DNA from: Chrysochromulina tobinii
Lineage: Eukaryota; Haptophyta; Prymnesiales; Chrysochromulinaceae
NCBI GenBank assembly: GCA_001275005.1
Contig: JWZX01000390.1
Span: 1-14,040 of the forward strand
DNA: 14,040 bases
Direction: 5' to 3'
The notes beneath the pieces are model-generated. The model did not search any database, had not been told where the DNA came from, and saw nothing but the letters and a program-made list of their open reading frames with translations. The position numbers and the translations under genes were made by a program. Shown piece by piece: positions 1-7,995 of this stretch; position 1 is the stretch's first letter, and each line of letters opens with the position of its first letter.

Positions 1-1
1 C

Positions 2-1202
2 CCCCCTCCGCGCTTCCCCCCGCCCATCACCCCGGGTGGCGCCTACGTTCGCATCCTCACCGCCACCTTCCTCGTGGCCGACGGGCCGTTGGCCAATGCA
101 ACCAGCGGCCGCCGGCTCCACGATCTCGATCTCGATCTCGATCTCGATCTCGATCTCGATCTCGTAACCGACGGGCCGTTGGCCAATGCAACCAGCGGCC
201 GCCGGCTCCAAGCAGCCCTCGATCTCGAACGCTTACGGCTCAGCCTTTCCTTGTTACTCACTGGGGTCGAACCGCAACAAATCACGCTGACCTCCAGCGC
301 CGTACCGGGCACCGACACATCCCTAGTCGTCGCACGGATCCGTCTGCCAATCGGTGCCAACACCACCGCGGCCGCGGCCACGATGTCGAGCCCCGTGTCC
401 CTTGCGGCAATCTCATCCGTCCTCGGACTCACGGTATGCGGATGGCACTGATGAGCCATGCTTGCCTCTTGATGACATCTGATGACCCTTGATTGCCTCT
501 TGATGACCTCTTGATGACCTCTTGATGACCTCTGATGGCCCCTACTCGTTTCGTGATGAACACTGATTGCCTCCCTCATCAGGTACAATCGGCCGGCGCG
601 CCGTTCGCAGTGGTAGTGCTCATCCCGGCGCCCACGCAGCCGCCCACACCACCGCCCTCGCCGCCGCCGCGGCCGCCGCCCTCACCGCCGCCCTCACCGC
701 CGCCGCCGTTGCCGGCGTGGCCGCCCAACGTCTCCCCGTCGCCACCAGCCGCGCTTCTCTTGCTCTCGCTGGACCAGGTACACTGATGAGCCATGATTGC
801 CTCTTGATGACCTCTGATGGCCCCTAATTGCCTCCCTCATCGAGCGCTCACTGAACCAGGTCATCGGCGCTGTCGCGGTCGGTTTGGCCGTGGCCGTGGT
901 GCTCGGGATGGCGCTCTGGCGCGTGCGATGGCGAGCGCGCCAGCAGGCGGCACAGGCTGAGAAGGCGGCGCGGGACGCGGTGCACTCTGCAGAGCGTGCC
1001 ACCGCGGAGCGGCGCGCAGCGGCCGAGCTCGGTCGAGCGCAGGTAGCCGGAGCGCTGCGGCGGGCGCGCGCCGTGCCGAGCGTTGACGGAGCAGAGGGCG
1101 AGGCGGACGACGAGAGCGATGAGGACAGTTGTGCGGTCGCCGCCACTGCTGCTGTGTCCGAAAAACCAGAGGCAGGGGCGACGGAGGCGACGGAGGCGAC
1201 GG

Positions 1203-1263
<61 letters not shown>

Positions 1264-1570
1264 ATCAGACCATTGGACACCCACCATCCTTGAAAAGCCG
1301 GGAGCGGGTGTGCGTAAGGGGGTAGGTCAGACCCACCCCCTTCGTGAAAGAAGCCCGAGCGCCGTCCCGAGCGAGATAACGGCCGGCGCGGCGCGTGGCA
1401 TCATCGACGCTCGGTACGGCGCTCGAGGGATCAAGTTCATCGAGCGCCAACGCGTCATCGATCGTGAAGTCATCCACTATGTGGGAGACGAGGGCAACGC
1501 CACCGCCATGGCGCTCGGTACGGCGCTCGCGGACAATGCCACCGCCACGGCGGACGGCTTCGGCGGCTAC

Positions 1571-1618
<48 letters not shown>

Positions 1619-2633
1619 AGTCTAAGCGCTGGGGGCAGTGGAAGCGCTGGGGGGCATGGACGGAGAATTCGGCGGACGTCAAAGGCGCGCGGCACTGCTC
1701 AGCCCCGAGGAGATTGAGGCGCTCGTACGCACAGCGATGCGGGATGAGATGCGACGAGCGAGGCGCTCCCCACACGCCACGCACGTTCCCCACACGCACG
1801 TCTCGTCGTCGAGGCGCTCAGCACGGCGCTCAACGCCCGAGCCCCGGACCTCGCCACCGCGCCATCCCCCACCCTCCTTGCGCCATCCCCCACCCTCCTT
1901 GCGCCATCCCCCACCCTCCTCGCCCTCGGGCCGCCAGCCCTTACGCTTGGGACGAAGCTCACGCGACGGCCACTATACCAAGGGCGCGCCGGGCACCTAC
2001 ACCAGCCGAAGCGGCTCACACAGCCGAGATAACGTCCGAGATAACGACCGAGATAACGGCCGAGATAACGGACGAAGCGGCTCACACAGCCGCCCGCCGC
2101 CGAGCGACGCGCGCACGCGCCGTACTGAGCGCCTACGAGAGGAGCGCCGTACTGAGCATGGGCGAGGGGAGGTGGGCCGCACGCCCGGGCTCGATCAGCA
2201 CAATCCCTTTCTGCGGACCACCGACATGCCATCGGCTCTGCGGACTGCCAACATGCCCTCGGCACTGCGGACTGCCGACACGCCCTCGGCAGTCCGCAGT
2301 CCCTTCGTGCGGACTGCCGACACGCCCTCGGGGTCGCCCGGCGTGCAGCACAGCGGCGCATGCAACACCGCCGTGCCCGAGCGCCCCTTGCAGCCGTTAC
2401 CAACGTCCGTCGAGAGCCCCTTGCGACCGTTCCCAACGGCCGTCGGCTCGCCTGCGGCCGTTGCAGCTGCGAGCATCGGGAGGCGCCCGGCGCCTCGGGT
2501 GCGGCGGTCACCCAACACAGGAGCATCTAGTCCATCCGTGCCCAACAGGGGCAGCAGGCTTAGGCATCAGGATAGTCACGATCGACGAGACAGAGGTCCA
2601 GCCACCGACCCGCCGCTGGTCGTTCGCGTGTAA
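2..2633 (+). CDS. Proline-rich single-pass membrane protein with long low-complexity tail (5' partial)
   Basis: Proposed exons are 2-433, 583-777, 860-1571 and 1639-2633; together they give one open frame of 777 codons plus stop, truncated at the window's left edge. The visible N-terminal part reads AYVRILTATFLVADGP and continues to ITLTSSAVPGTDTSLVVARI, a small beta-rich ectodomain of a kind common in algal surface proteins (family link is inferred). Exon 2 encodes a pherophorin-like PPPSPPP stretch. Exon 3 opens with a clear membrane helix (VIGAVAVGLAVAVVLGMALW) followed by basic RVRWRAR, so the tail should be cytosolic. The tail has an Ala/Arg/Glu-rich probable coiled coil, an acidic patch, poly-Ala, and then a Ser/Pro/Arg-rich disordered region with tandem repeats (SLRHPPP; RDNxRDN; LRTADTPSA). 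The segment LLSPEEIEALVRTAMRDEMRRARR looks helical. The last exon's frame is the least certain part: an overlapping frame (1714-2658) is also open. Confidence 0.6.
71..210 (+). repeat. 90-bp in-frame tandem duplication separated by a CTCGAT hexamer run
   Basis: A 43-bp block (78-120) recurs exactly at 168-210. The spacing is 90 bp, a multiple of three, so the peptide DGPLANATSGRRL is encoded twice in the same frame. Between the copies lies a pure (CTCGAT)n run that encodes alternating Leu-Asp. The pattern fits unequal exchange or slippage inside an exon. Confidence 0.9.
434..582 (+). other. Intron 1 of the membrane-protein gene (introner type, TGATGACCTC repeats)
   Basis: The frame ends after ACG at 433 and resumes at GTA 583 without a phase change. 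The 149-nt intron starts GTATGC, ends TGATTGCCTCCCTCATCAG, and is filled with TGATGACCTCT-like units. Translating through it hits a stop within 6 codons. The same 3' end occurs in other introns of the window. Confidence 0.8.
778..859 (+). other. Intron 2 of the membrane-protein gene (introner type)
   Basis: This 82-nt GT-AG intron has the same TGATGAGCC...GATTGCC...CCTCCCTCATC body. Its acceptor could be at 844 or 859; both keep the frame. 859 is preferred because the last nucleotides (CTGAACCAG) nearly copy the exon end before the donor (CTGGACCAG at 769-777), a pattern seen at other introns here. With 844, five extra residues (RSLNQ) precede the membrane helix. Confidence 0.75.
1201..1263 (+). 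repeat. GGC/GCG trinucleotide run coding poly-alanine
   Basis: An almost pure GGC triplet run of about 60 bp, with one GGT interruption, is read as about 20 alanines in the membrane-protein frame. It is open in all three plus frames, so it gives no frame information by itself. Confidence 0.9.
1572..1638 (+). other. Possible 67-nt intron made of a GGC run
   Basis: The upstream exon is read in one frame up to GGY at 1571 and the convincing downstream peptide (VEALGGMDGEFGGRQRRAAL) is in another frame, with a TAA at 1623 in that second frame. A GT at 1572-1573 and an AG at 1637-1638 join the two frames exactly. The body is a (GGC)n run, which would otherwise encode about 17 glycines and lead to a stop at 1717. 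A sequencing or assembly indel in the GGC run is the alternative. Confidence 0.45.
1860..1922 (+). repeat. 21-bp tandem repeat, three copies
   Basis: The unit CGCCATCCCCCACCCTCCTT plus G occurs three times and encodes RHPPPSL in the preferred frame. In-frame, so it lengthens the disordered tail without breaking it. Confidence 0.9.
2013..2092 (+). repeat. 12-bp GAGATAACGNCC tandem array flanked by a direct repeat
   Basis: Four copies of GAGATAACGNCC (about 2028-2072) encode RDN-containing units in the preferred frame. They are bracketed by two copies of GAAGCGGCTCACACAGCCG (about 2013 and 2074). Confidence 0.85.
2210..2337 (+). repeat. 24-27-bp tandem repeats coding LRTADTPSA, with a perfect hairpin
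   Basis: Units of the form TGCGGACTGCCGACACGCCC repeat about five times with small changes. Inside the array, 2264-2278 (ACTGCGGACTGCCGA) is the exact reverse complement of 2286-2300 across a 7-nt loop. Confidence 0.85.
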
Positions 2634-2795
2634 GTTCACTCTTGAAAAGTACGCCTAGAAACCTTAGATGCTGAAACTCCTTCGCGCTTCGGCGCGATCG
2701 ATCATGGCGGTACCCGTGCCTTCGACCTTCGTGCCTTCGCGTGGCGGGGGGACCGCGACGAAACTGACTGACTGTGACTGTGAACACCGCCGGAA
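2634..2795. other. Intergenic spacer between membrane-protein and GST-WW genes
   Basis: There is no convincing coding sequence here. It holds a small hairpin (2682-2697), a CGATCGATC palindrome near 2696 and a CTGACTGACTGTGACTGTG run at about 2764-2782, just upstream of the GST start codon. It should contain the 3' end of one gene and the promoter of the next; no TATA box is seen. Confidence 0.6.
2682..2697 (+). other. Hairpin with UUCG tetraloop after the stop codon
   Basis: TCGCGC and GCGCGA pair perfectly around TTCG; the closing C-G pair gives the extra-stable C(UUCG)G loop. It lies about 50 bp after the proposed stop of the membrane-protein gene and may affect 3' processing, but no function is shown. 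Confidence 0.5.
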
Positions 2796-5026
2796 ATGTG
2801 GACGGCCTTGCTCGTGGTCCGATCGCTAGCTGCTGTGTGCTTCACCATACCCCCAATTGTGCCCGATTGTGCTCCTTCGTGGGAGGCACTCAGCAAACGT
2901 GTGGCGGCCACATCCGTCGGGCAGAAGTTGCTCTCCGATGAGGGACAGCGTGCCGTGGGGCGAGGCCCTCCTCACACCGAGGCGACGCTTCGCCTCTTTG
3001 ACTCGGCCACTGAGTCCGATGTTCGAGTCACCTTCTTCCGCGACGACGCGGCCTGGTGCCCATACTGCCAGCGCTGCTGGCTCGTCCTCGAAGAGAAGCG
3101 CATCCCGTACCGAGTGCGCAAGTTGCCGCTGAATGCCTACGGCTTGAAGCCGAGTTGGTTCACCAAGATGGTCGATGGTGGCAAGCTGCCTGCGGTGGAG
3201 CTCGACGGCAAGCTACACGTGGAGAGCCAGCACATCATCCGGCTCCTCGACGCCACCTTTCCTCAGTCGCCGCGCATGGTGCCCGCGCCCGGCAGCGCCG
3301 ACGAGGCTCGCACGGCCGACCTCCTCCGCTTGTCGAGCGAGATCGAGCGAGATTGGTTCTCGCTCGTCTTTTACCCGGTGGAGGAGGGCGAGGCGCTCGA
3401 GCGTGCGCAGGCGGCCCTCCTCGCCTCGCTGCGCCGACTCGACGACGCTCTCGCCTCCACGCCCGGAAGTTGGATGCTCGGTGGGGAGCACCTTTCGAAC
3501 GCCGACGTGCAGTGGTGTGCATGCAAGTGCTCACCCCGGCGCCCTCCCCTCTCCCCACAGGTGGGGAGCACCCCTCGTACGCCGACGTGCAGATGATCAC
3601 GACCATCGAGCGGCTCGTGGCGAGTGTGCTCTATTGGAAGGGTCTGCACGTGCGCGCGTCGTCGATGGCGCCGGCGCGCTTTGCACACCTCGAGCGGTGG
3701 CTCGCTGCCTTCGAGGCGCGCCCATCCTACCTCGCGACCAAAGGTGATTGCCTCGGATGAGCTCTGAGAGCCTCTGATTGCCCATCTTACCTCGCGACCA
3801 AAGGTATCGCTCTGCTCCGATGGCCTCCCTCATCAGGTGATTACTACTCTCTCGTGATGGCGATGCCCTCCCAAAACGGGCCAGGCTACTCCTCCGCGGC
3901 AGCCAAGGCGGTAGCCTCACGCATCTATGGCATGGACGGCGAGTGGTCTCCGCACGCTCCAGGCCAGAGCCCCCACAGTCCAACGGTCGAGGGCGCCGTG
4001 GTGAGCGCTTGCATGCAAGGCAGGTCCAAGGCTCCAGGCCAGAGCCCCCCGAGTCCAACGGTCGAGGGCGCCGTGGTGAGCGCTTGCATGCAAGGCAGGT
4101 CCAAGGCTCCAGGCCAGAGCCCGCCGAGTCCAACGGTCGAGCCGCTCGCGCCACTCCATCTTGAGGGAGGTGTAACCGCCGCCTGTGATGGTGTAACCGC
4201 CGCCCTCACAGGTGTAACTGCCGCCCTCACCGGTGTAACCGCCGCCCTCACAGGTGTAACCGCCGCCCGTCACGAGGCCGCCTACCGGCTAATCACGAAC
4301 CATCAGCGCATCGTTCGTTTCGCCTCCCGGGGTGCGAGCGAGCCCTGATGAGCTTTGATTGCCTCCCTCATCAGGTCTGATGAGCTTTGATTGCCTCCCT
4401 CATCAGGTGCGAGCGAGCCTGGGGTACCTTCCTTCCACGCGGAGCTCGCCGACCCGTAAGCGGCGCCTCGGATCGACCTCTGATGGCTTCCCTGATGGCC
4501 TCTGAATGACCTCGATTGACCTCGGATGGCCTCTGATGGCCTCTGATGGCCTCTGATGACCTCTGATGGCCTCTAATGGCCTCTGATGGCCTCTGATTGG
4601 CTCTGATGACCTATGATGGCCTCTGATGGACCTCTGATTGCCTCCCTCATCAGGTGCGCCGAGCCTCGGTTCGAGTTTGAGGCGCCGCTCGATGTCTGCC
4701 TGCGCCACGTGGCCGCCGCGCTGCTGGACGACGGCGGGCCTGTGGAAGAGGCCGCGAGATCGAATCTGCGAGGCGTTGCCGCGGGCGCGCCGCTCGTCGA
4801 CGACTGGAACGAGTACGAGGACGTCGACGGGCGGCCGTACTATTGGAACGAGCTCAACGGGAAGATGAGCTACACGCCCCCCACTCGGCAGCTCGATCAT
4901 TGCCTCGCGTACCTGCGCGATCGGGTGGGCGTCCCTCGGGACCTATCGCCCGCCGCAGCGCTCGCACTGCGCAGACAGCTGAACGCGATGATCGAGCTCG
5001 TGTGTGACGGTGGGAGGGTTGGATAG
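2796..5026 (+). CDS. Glutathione S-transferase-like protein fused to a WW domain
   Basis: Exons 2796-3480, 3561-3743, 3837-4331, 4407-4455 and 4654-5026 sum to 1785 nt, an unbroken 594-codon frame plus stop. The N-terminus (MWTALLVVRSLAAVCFTIPP) resembles a signal or plastid-type leader. A thioredoxin-fold GST N-domain follows, with W-C-P-Y-C (Cys about 88 and 91), EEKRIPYRVRK, KLPAVELDG and the glutathione-binding ESQ motif. CPYC is the glutaredoxin/omega-lambda style active site, suggesting thiol transfer or dehydroascorbate reduction rather than classic conjugation (family knowledge). The helical C-domain spans the first intron (GGEHPSYADVQMITTIERL). After low-complexity repeats, a canonical WW domain (about residues 520-547; W, YYW and final PP, bases 4799-4882) should bind proline-rich partners. 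A signal or cryptic splice could also join it to the next gene (see findings). Confidence 0.8.
3481..3560 (+). other. GST gene intron 1, made by an exon-edge duplication
   Basis: This 80-nt GT-AG intron ends in CCTCTCCCCACAG, the most conventional pyrimidine-rich acceptor in the window. Its first 32 nt (GTGGGGAGCACC...GACGTGCAG) are repeated with few changes as the first 32 nt of the next exon (3561-3592). Removing it leaves one copy of the GGEHPSYADVQ segment expected in a GST helical domain and corrects the frame. Confidence 0.85.
3744..3836 (+). other. GST gene intron 2 (introner type with target-site duplication)
   Basis: This 93-nt intron ends in GGCCTCCCTCATCAG. AGGTGATT occurs across both junctions (3742-3749 and 3835-3842). 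In addition, the exon end CCATCCTACCTCGCGACC (from 3722) is copied inside the intron from 3782. Splicing gives LATKGDYYSLVMAMP in frame. Confidence 0.85.
3961..4146 (+). repeat. 75-bp tandem repeat, two and a half copies
   Basis: AGGCCAGAGCCC starts at 3961, 4036 and 4111, a 75-bp (25-codon) period, so the reading frame is kept and encodes GQSPxSPTVE with GAVVSACMQGRSKAP. Each full unit includes the palindrome CTTGCATGCAAG and splice-like GTGAGC and GGCAG, but a 23-nt intron would be too short and would break the frame. Confidence 0.9.
4171..4272 (+). repeat. 21-bp tandem repeat coding GVTAALT
   Basis: About five units of GGTGTAACCGCCGCCCTCAC(A/C) encode GVTAALT in the GST-WW frame. Unit borders read CACAGGT, so each is also a potential splice junction. 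The opposite strand is open too and encodes EGGGYTC-type repeats, most likely by chance. Confidence 0.9.
4332..4406 (+). other. GST gene intron 3 (doubled introner with 14-bp target-site duplication)
   Basis: The 14-mer GGTGCGAGCGAGCC is present at 4331-4344 and again at 4406-4419, exactly one intron length (75 nt) apart. Between them are two back-to-back 32-nt copies (4345 and 4377) of a unit starting CTGATGAGCTTTGATTGCC and ending CTCATCAGGT. Splicing G|GT to CAG|GT restores the exon to a single copy of the 14-mer. Confidence 0.9.
4456..4653 (+). other. GST gene intron 4 (long CTCTGATGGC array)
   Basis: This 198-nt intron has donor GTAAGC and the window's common end TGATTGCCTCCCTCATCAG. 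Between them is an array of about 16 decamers close to CTCTGATGGC. Phase-2 splicing joins GAC-CC to G-TGC and leads directly into the WW-domain exon. Confidence 0.9.
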
Positions 5027-5060
5027 AGGCCCCGAGCAAAAATGACCGAACGAAATTGAT

Positions 5061-7960
5061 GTGACGAAACTTCTTATTGAACATAATGAACTTGAAACGG
5101 TTTCTGATGAATCTCCAGAAAATAAAGTGCGGTCCAAAAAGCAGAAGACAGCGATCGCTTTGTTGGACGTGGTCGAAGAGTGCGAAGGCAGCCTCGTGTC
5201 AAGAGCGGGGTCCCCAAAGGAAGAAGGCAGCGTGCTTCGCTGGACGAGGACGCGCGAAGGCTGTCTCATGGAGCTGGTTCTACATGAGGGCCGCTTCGTC
5301 GTGCCAGACGTGATCACACTGGAGCAGATGGAGGAATATAAGCGCGGAGTGCTCACACTTCCAGGGGGCACCAATTACGAAGATTACTACCCTCCCCTTG
5401 TTCTGTCGTATGCGTCCGGCCGCCGGCCTCGCGACTGCGAGGGCTCTGGGCCCGGGGTGGTGTACGCCAAGGGGATGATTGACTTTCTCCACGAGCGCGG
5501 TCTGCAGTGCTTCTCCGGGCTGCAAGTGCCCCCCGGCGTGGACTGGGAGACCTTCGTGCTGCGCCTGACTGGCGAGAACGGGAAGCGTGAGAAGCCAAAG
5601 GTGCTCATCGTCATCCTCACCGCGGCCTTGTACAAGTCCAGGCCGTGCCTGAAAGAGATTGACATGGCAATCAAGCACGAGGTCGAACTGCTACCTGTGC
5701 GCTTTGAGGACAGATTGCCCGCCAAAGAGGACCAGTGGACGAATCTCAATGGCCAGGATTGGGAGATGCGGAAACTTCGCGTACAGGAGAAGCTCAACGC
5801 GCTCAACAACATCCCCAACCCCGGCACGGTGCTCAACCGAGCCCATGCCCTGAAAGACATCATGGCGGCGATTGACAAGTATCTGCCAGCAGTGGATGCG
5901 CCAACGCCACCCACGGCGGCACCGGCGAGCCCTGCCATAGTGCCCGCGGCGGCGGCAATGCCGCCTCTCCCCAAGTCCTCGGGTGGGCCGTCAGATGGGA
6001 CGCGCTTCCCCCTTGGCAGCCGCGTGTACGTGAATCGAGGTCACGGAGAGGAAGTCGCAGGCTATGTGACGACGTTCGATGCCGCCAAGGACTTGTACAC
6101 GGTGGAGCTCGGAGAGCGTGGCTCTGGCGGGGCGCGAGAGATGTGCTCCGACAAAGATCTGCGCATCGCGGACAGCCCGATTTCGGACAGCCCGATTTCG
6201 AGGTTTATCGACTCTGCACGCAAGGAGGTCGGGAGCCTGTTCGGAGTCAACCCTGTTCCCGGGAACGCCGCTGCCCCCGAGCCCACGCCGCAGCCCCCGC
6301 CGCTACGCTTTACACTCAAGGAACGCGTCGAGTGCCGCGACCGCGGCGGGAGCTGGCAAGTCGGCACGGTGGTCTCCACGAAGCCGCTGATGGTGCAGCC
6401 CGACGGAGACGGGTGGACCGCTGGGTACAGGTGGGACGAGGTGCGGGTCCTCAGCCTGGAGGCGGTGTCCAAGCCCACGCCGCAGCCGCCGGTTGCACCC
6501 TTGGCCATGGAGCGCGAGAGTCTTACGGGGGATTCCTCTGCATCCGAGCCCACGCCCGCCGAGATGCAGAGCTCTTGCTTCGGGCTATGCTCCGAGTCGG
6601 AGGAGGCGTACGCGAAGAGAATGGAGAAGGCCCTGAAGGATGCGCTGGACTCGGGCCTGACGCTGAAGCAGCTGCGAGCCGAAGGTTACGTCGAGGGGCT
6701 CAAGGCGGTGGGGATCACATGCGCCGAGGCCAAGACCGCGGGCTATACGGTGGAGGAGGTCCAGCGAGCTGGCTATACGGCACGTGAGGCCAAGACCGCC
6801 GGGTACGAGATCAGGGCGGGCTACACGTGCGCCGAGATCAAGGCGGCGGGGCTGACATGCACCGAGGCCAAGAGCGCGGGCTATACTTTGGAGGAGGTTA
6901 AGCGAGCTGGCTATACGGCACGTGAGGCTAAGACCGCCGGGTTTGTGATCAAGGCGGGCTACACGTGCGCCGAGACCAAGGCGGCGGGGCTGACGTGCGC
7001 CGAGGCGAAGACCGCGGTCTATACGGTGGAGGAGGTCCAACGAGCTGGCTATACGGCACGTGAGGCCAAGACCGCCGGGTACGAGATCAGGGCGGGCTAC
7101 ACGTGCGCCGAGACCAAGGCGGCGGGGCTGACATGCGCCGAGGCCAAGAGCGCGGGCTATACTTTGGAGGAGGTCAAGCGAGCCGGCTATGTCGAGGGCC
7201 TCAAGGAGGCGGGCTTTCAGCTCGAGGACGTCATGGAGGCGGGGTACGTGTTGTCTGAGATCCTGCGCGGCGGCTATACCAAGGCGGACGCTGTCAATGC
7301 TGGGTACGCGGTGGCGCAGCTCCAGGTTGCGCTGAAGGCGGCCAGGGCGGCGGGCTATGCGTGCAAGGACGCGAGGGCGGCTGGCATGCTGTCGACCTGC
7401 AAGGACGCGAGGGAGGCTGGGTTCACCTGCAAGGACGCGAGGGAGGCTGGGTTCACCTGCAAGGACGCGAAGGAGGCTGGCATGCTGTCGACCTGCAAGG
7501 ACGCGAAGGAGGCTGGGTTCACCGCGTTGAAGGAGGCTGGGTTCACCTTCAAGGACGCGAGGGCGGCTGGTTTCACCGCGCTGAAGGAGGCTGGGTTCAC
7601 CTGCAAGGACGCGAAGGAGGCTGGGTTCAAGGCTGGGAAGGAATGCTATGAGGCCGGCTTCACCTACGATGAGGGCAGGGCGGCTGGCTTTCCTTCGCGT
7701 GTCAACATTAATGGCGTTTTTTATGATTTGAATTGGCAAACTTTTTATTGGCAATGTTGTAAGTCCCCCTCCAAGAATTCGAACCCAGGTTGCCCCTTGC
7801 CACCGCGCCCCCCTCCGCCTGGCGAGCATCGCCGCGGCGGCCACACCGTGCCGCCGCGCGTGCGGCCCGCCCATTCCAAGTCGTTCGTCTTAACCACTCT
7901 TCCCTCTCCCCCGTATGCGCAGGTAATTTTGACTGGGATGGGAATAAACTTTCTGATTGA
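5061..7960 (+). CDS. TIR-like domain, two SH3/Tudor-like modules and AGY-repeat protein
   Basis: Exons 5061-7758 and 7923-7960 give about 911 codons. The start is unsure: 5061 is GTG, the first in-frame ATG is residue 70, and an upstream exon is possible. Residues about 109-222 look like a TIR fold: strand PLVLSYA, GLQVPPGVDWE in the BB-loop region, strand KVLIVILTAAL, then SRPCLKE, where Glu 199 sits at the position of the NADase glutamate of TIR enzymes. NAD cleavage or signalling by self-association is therefore possible, not shown. Two SH3/Tudor-like modules follow (about 313-370, GSRVYVNRGHGEEVAGYV; about 414-465, with VGTVVSTKPLMVQPDG and YRWDEVRVL). Residues about 535-880 are 8-16-residue AGY/AGF repeats. 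The end reads INGVFYDLNWQTFYWQC then, after splicing, CNFDWDGNKLSD. No membrane segment or signal peptide is seen, so a soluble protein is likely. Confidence 0.75.
6659..7690 (+). repeat. AGY/AGF peptide repeats with a 138-bp higher-order unit
   Basis: The basic motif is xxAxxAGYT, about ten residues. Between residues 553 and 690 it is organised in three 46-residue (138-bp) units starting at T553, T599 and T645, with a partial fourth at T691. Units 1 and 3 share TVEEVQ and EIRAGY; 2 and 4 share TLEEVK, so the older duplication was probably a 276-bp dimer. The later part (7361-7650) is a faster array of CKDAREAGFT and LKEAGFT units. Confidence 0.85.
7759..7922 (+). other. Intron of the TIR gene, GTAAG type with antisense tRNA-like sequence
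   Basis: This 164-nt GT-AG intron has donor GTAAGT and ends TATGCGCAG. Splicing keeps the frame and ends at TGA 7958-7960. On the minus strand it holds a tRNA box A-like GAGTGGTTAAG (7889-7899) and a box B-like GGTTCGAATTC (7775-7785), about 100 bp apart. Its body is very GC-rich and lacks the TGATGACCTC repeats. Confidence 0.75.
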
Positions 7961-7995
7961 AAGGCTTGGTTGATAACCGCGGTGCCGCCCACACC

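Noticed and set aside
694-1287. Minus-strand frames with poly-Ala or poly-Pro opposite exon 3 of the membrane protein
   Set aside because: They are shadows of the GGC run; the plus strand has the membrane helix and matching splice sites.
1316-1342. Imperfect inverted repeat AAGGGGGTAGGT / ACCCACCCCCTT as a terminator
   Set aside because: It lies in the middle of an open exon and has a mismatch; no T-run or gene end is nearby.
1714-2658. Alternative long open frame overlapping the membrane-protein tail
   Set aside because: It is open mainly because of GC-rich repeats, is very rich in Cys/Pro/Arg in its second half, and does not connect by a clear splice to the upstream exons. It cannot be fully excluded; its segment ATIPRARRAPTPA has a match near 8031.
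5077-5313. Overlapping frame starting with the ATG at 5086 as the start of the TIR gene
   Set aside because: It runs in another frame and ends at 5313, whereas the frame containing the TIR domain is already open with plausible protein (ALLDVVEECEGSLVSR) through this stretch.
6585-7874. 429-codon open frame on the minus strand opposite the AGY array
   Set aside because: It mirrors the tandem repeats of the plus-strand gene (RRLGLGARVARPDL units) and has no recognisable domain; long antisense frames are expected in such GC-rich repeats.
7765-7905. An intact tRNA-Ser gene on the minus strand
   Set aside because: Box A, box B and a TTGGAAT anticodon-loop-like stretch are present, but the anticodon stem does not pair, the T-stem is imperfect, and the boxes are about 100 bp apart, so a decayed tRNA-like element is the safer reading.
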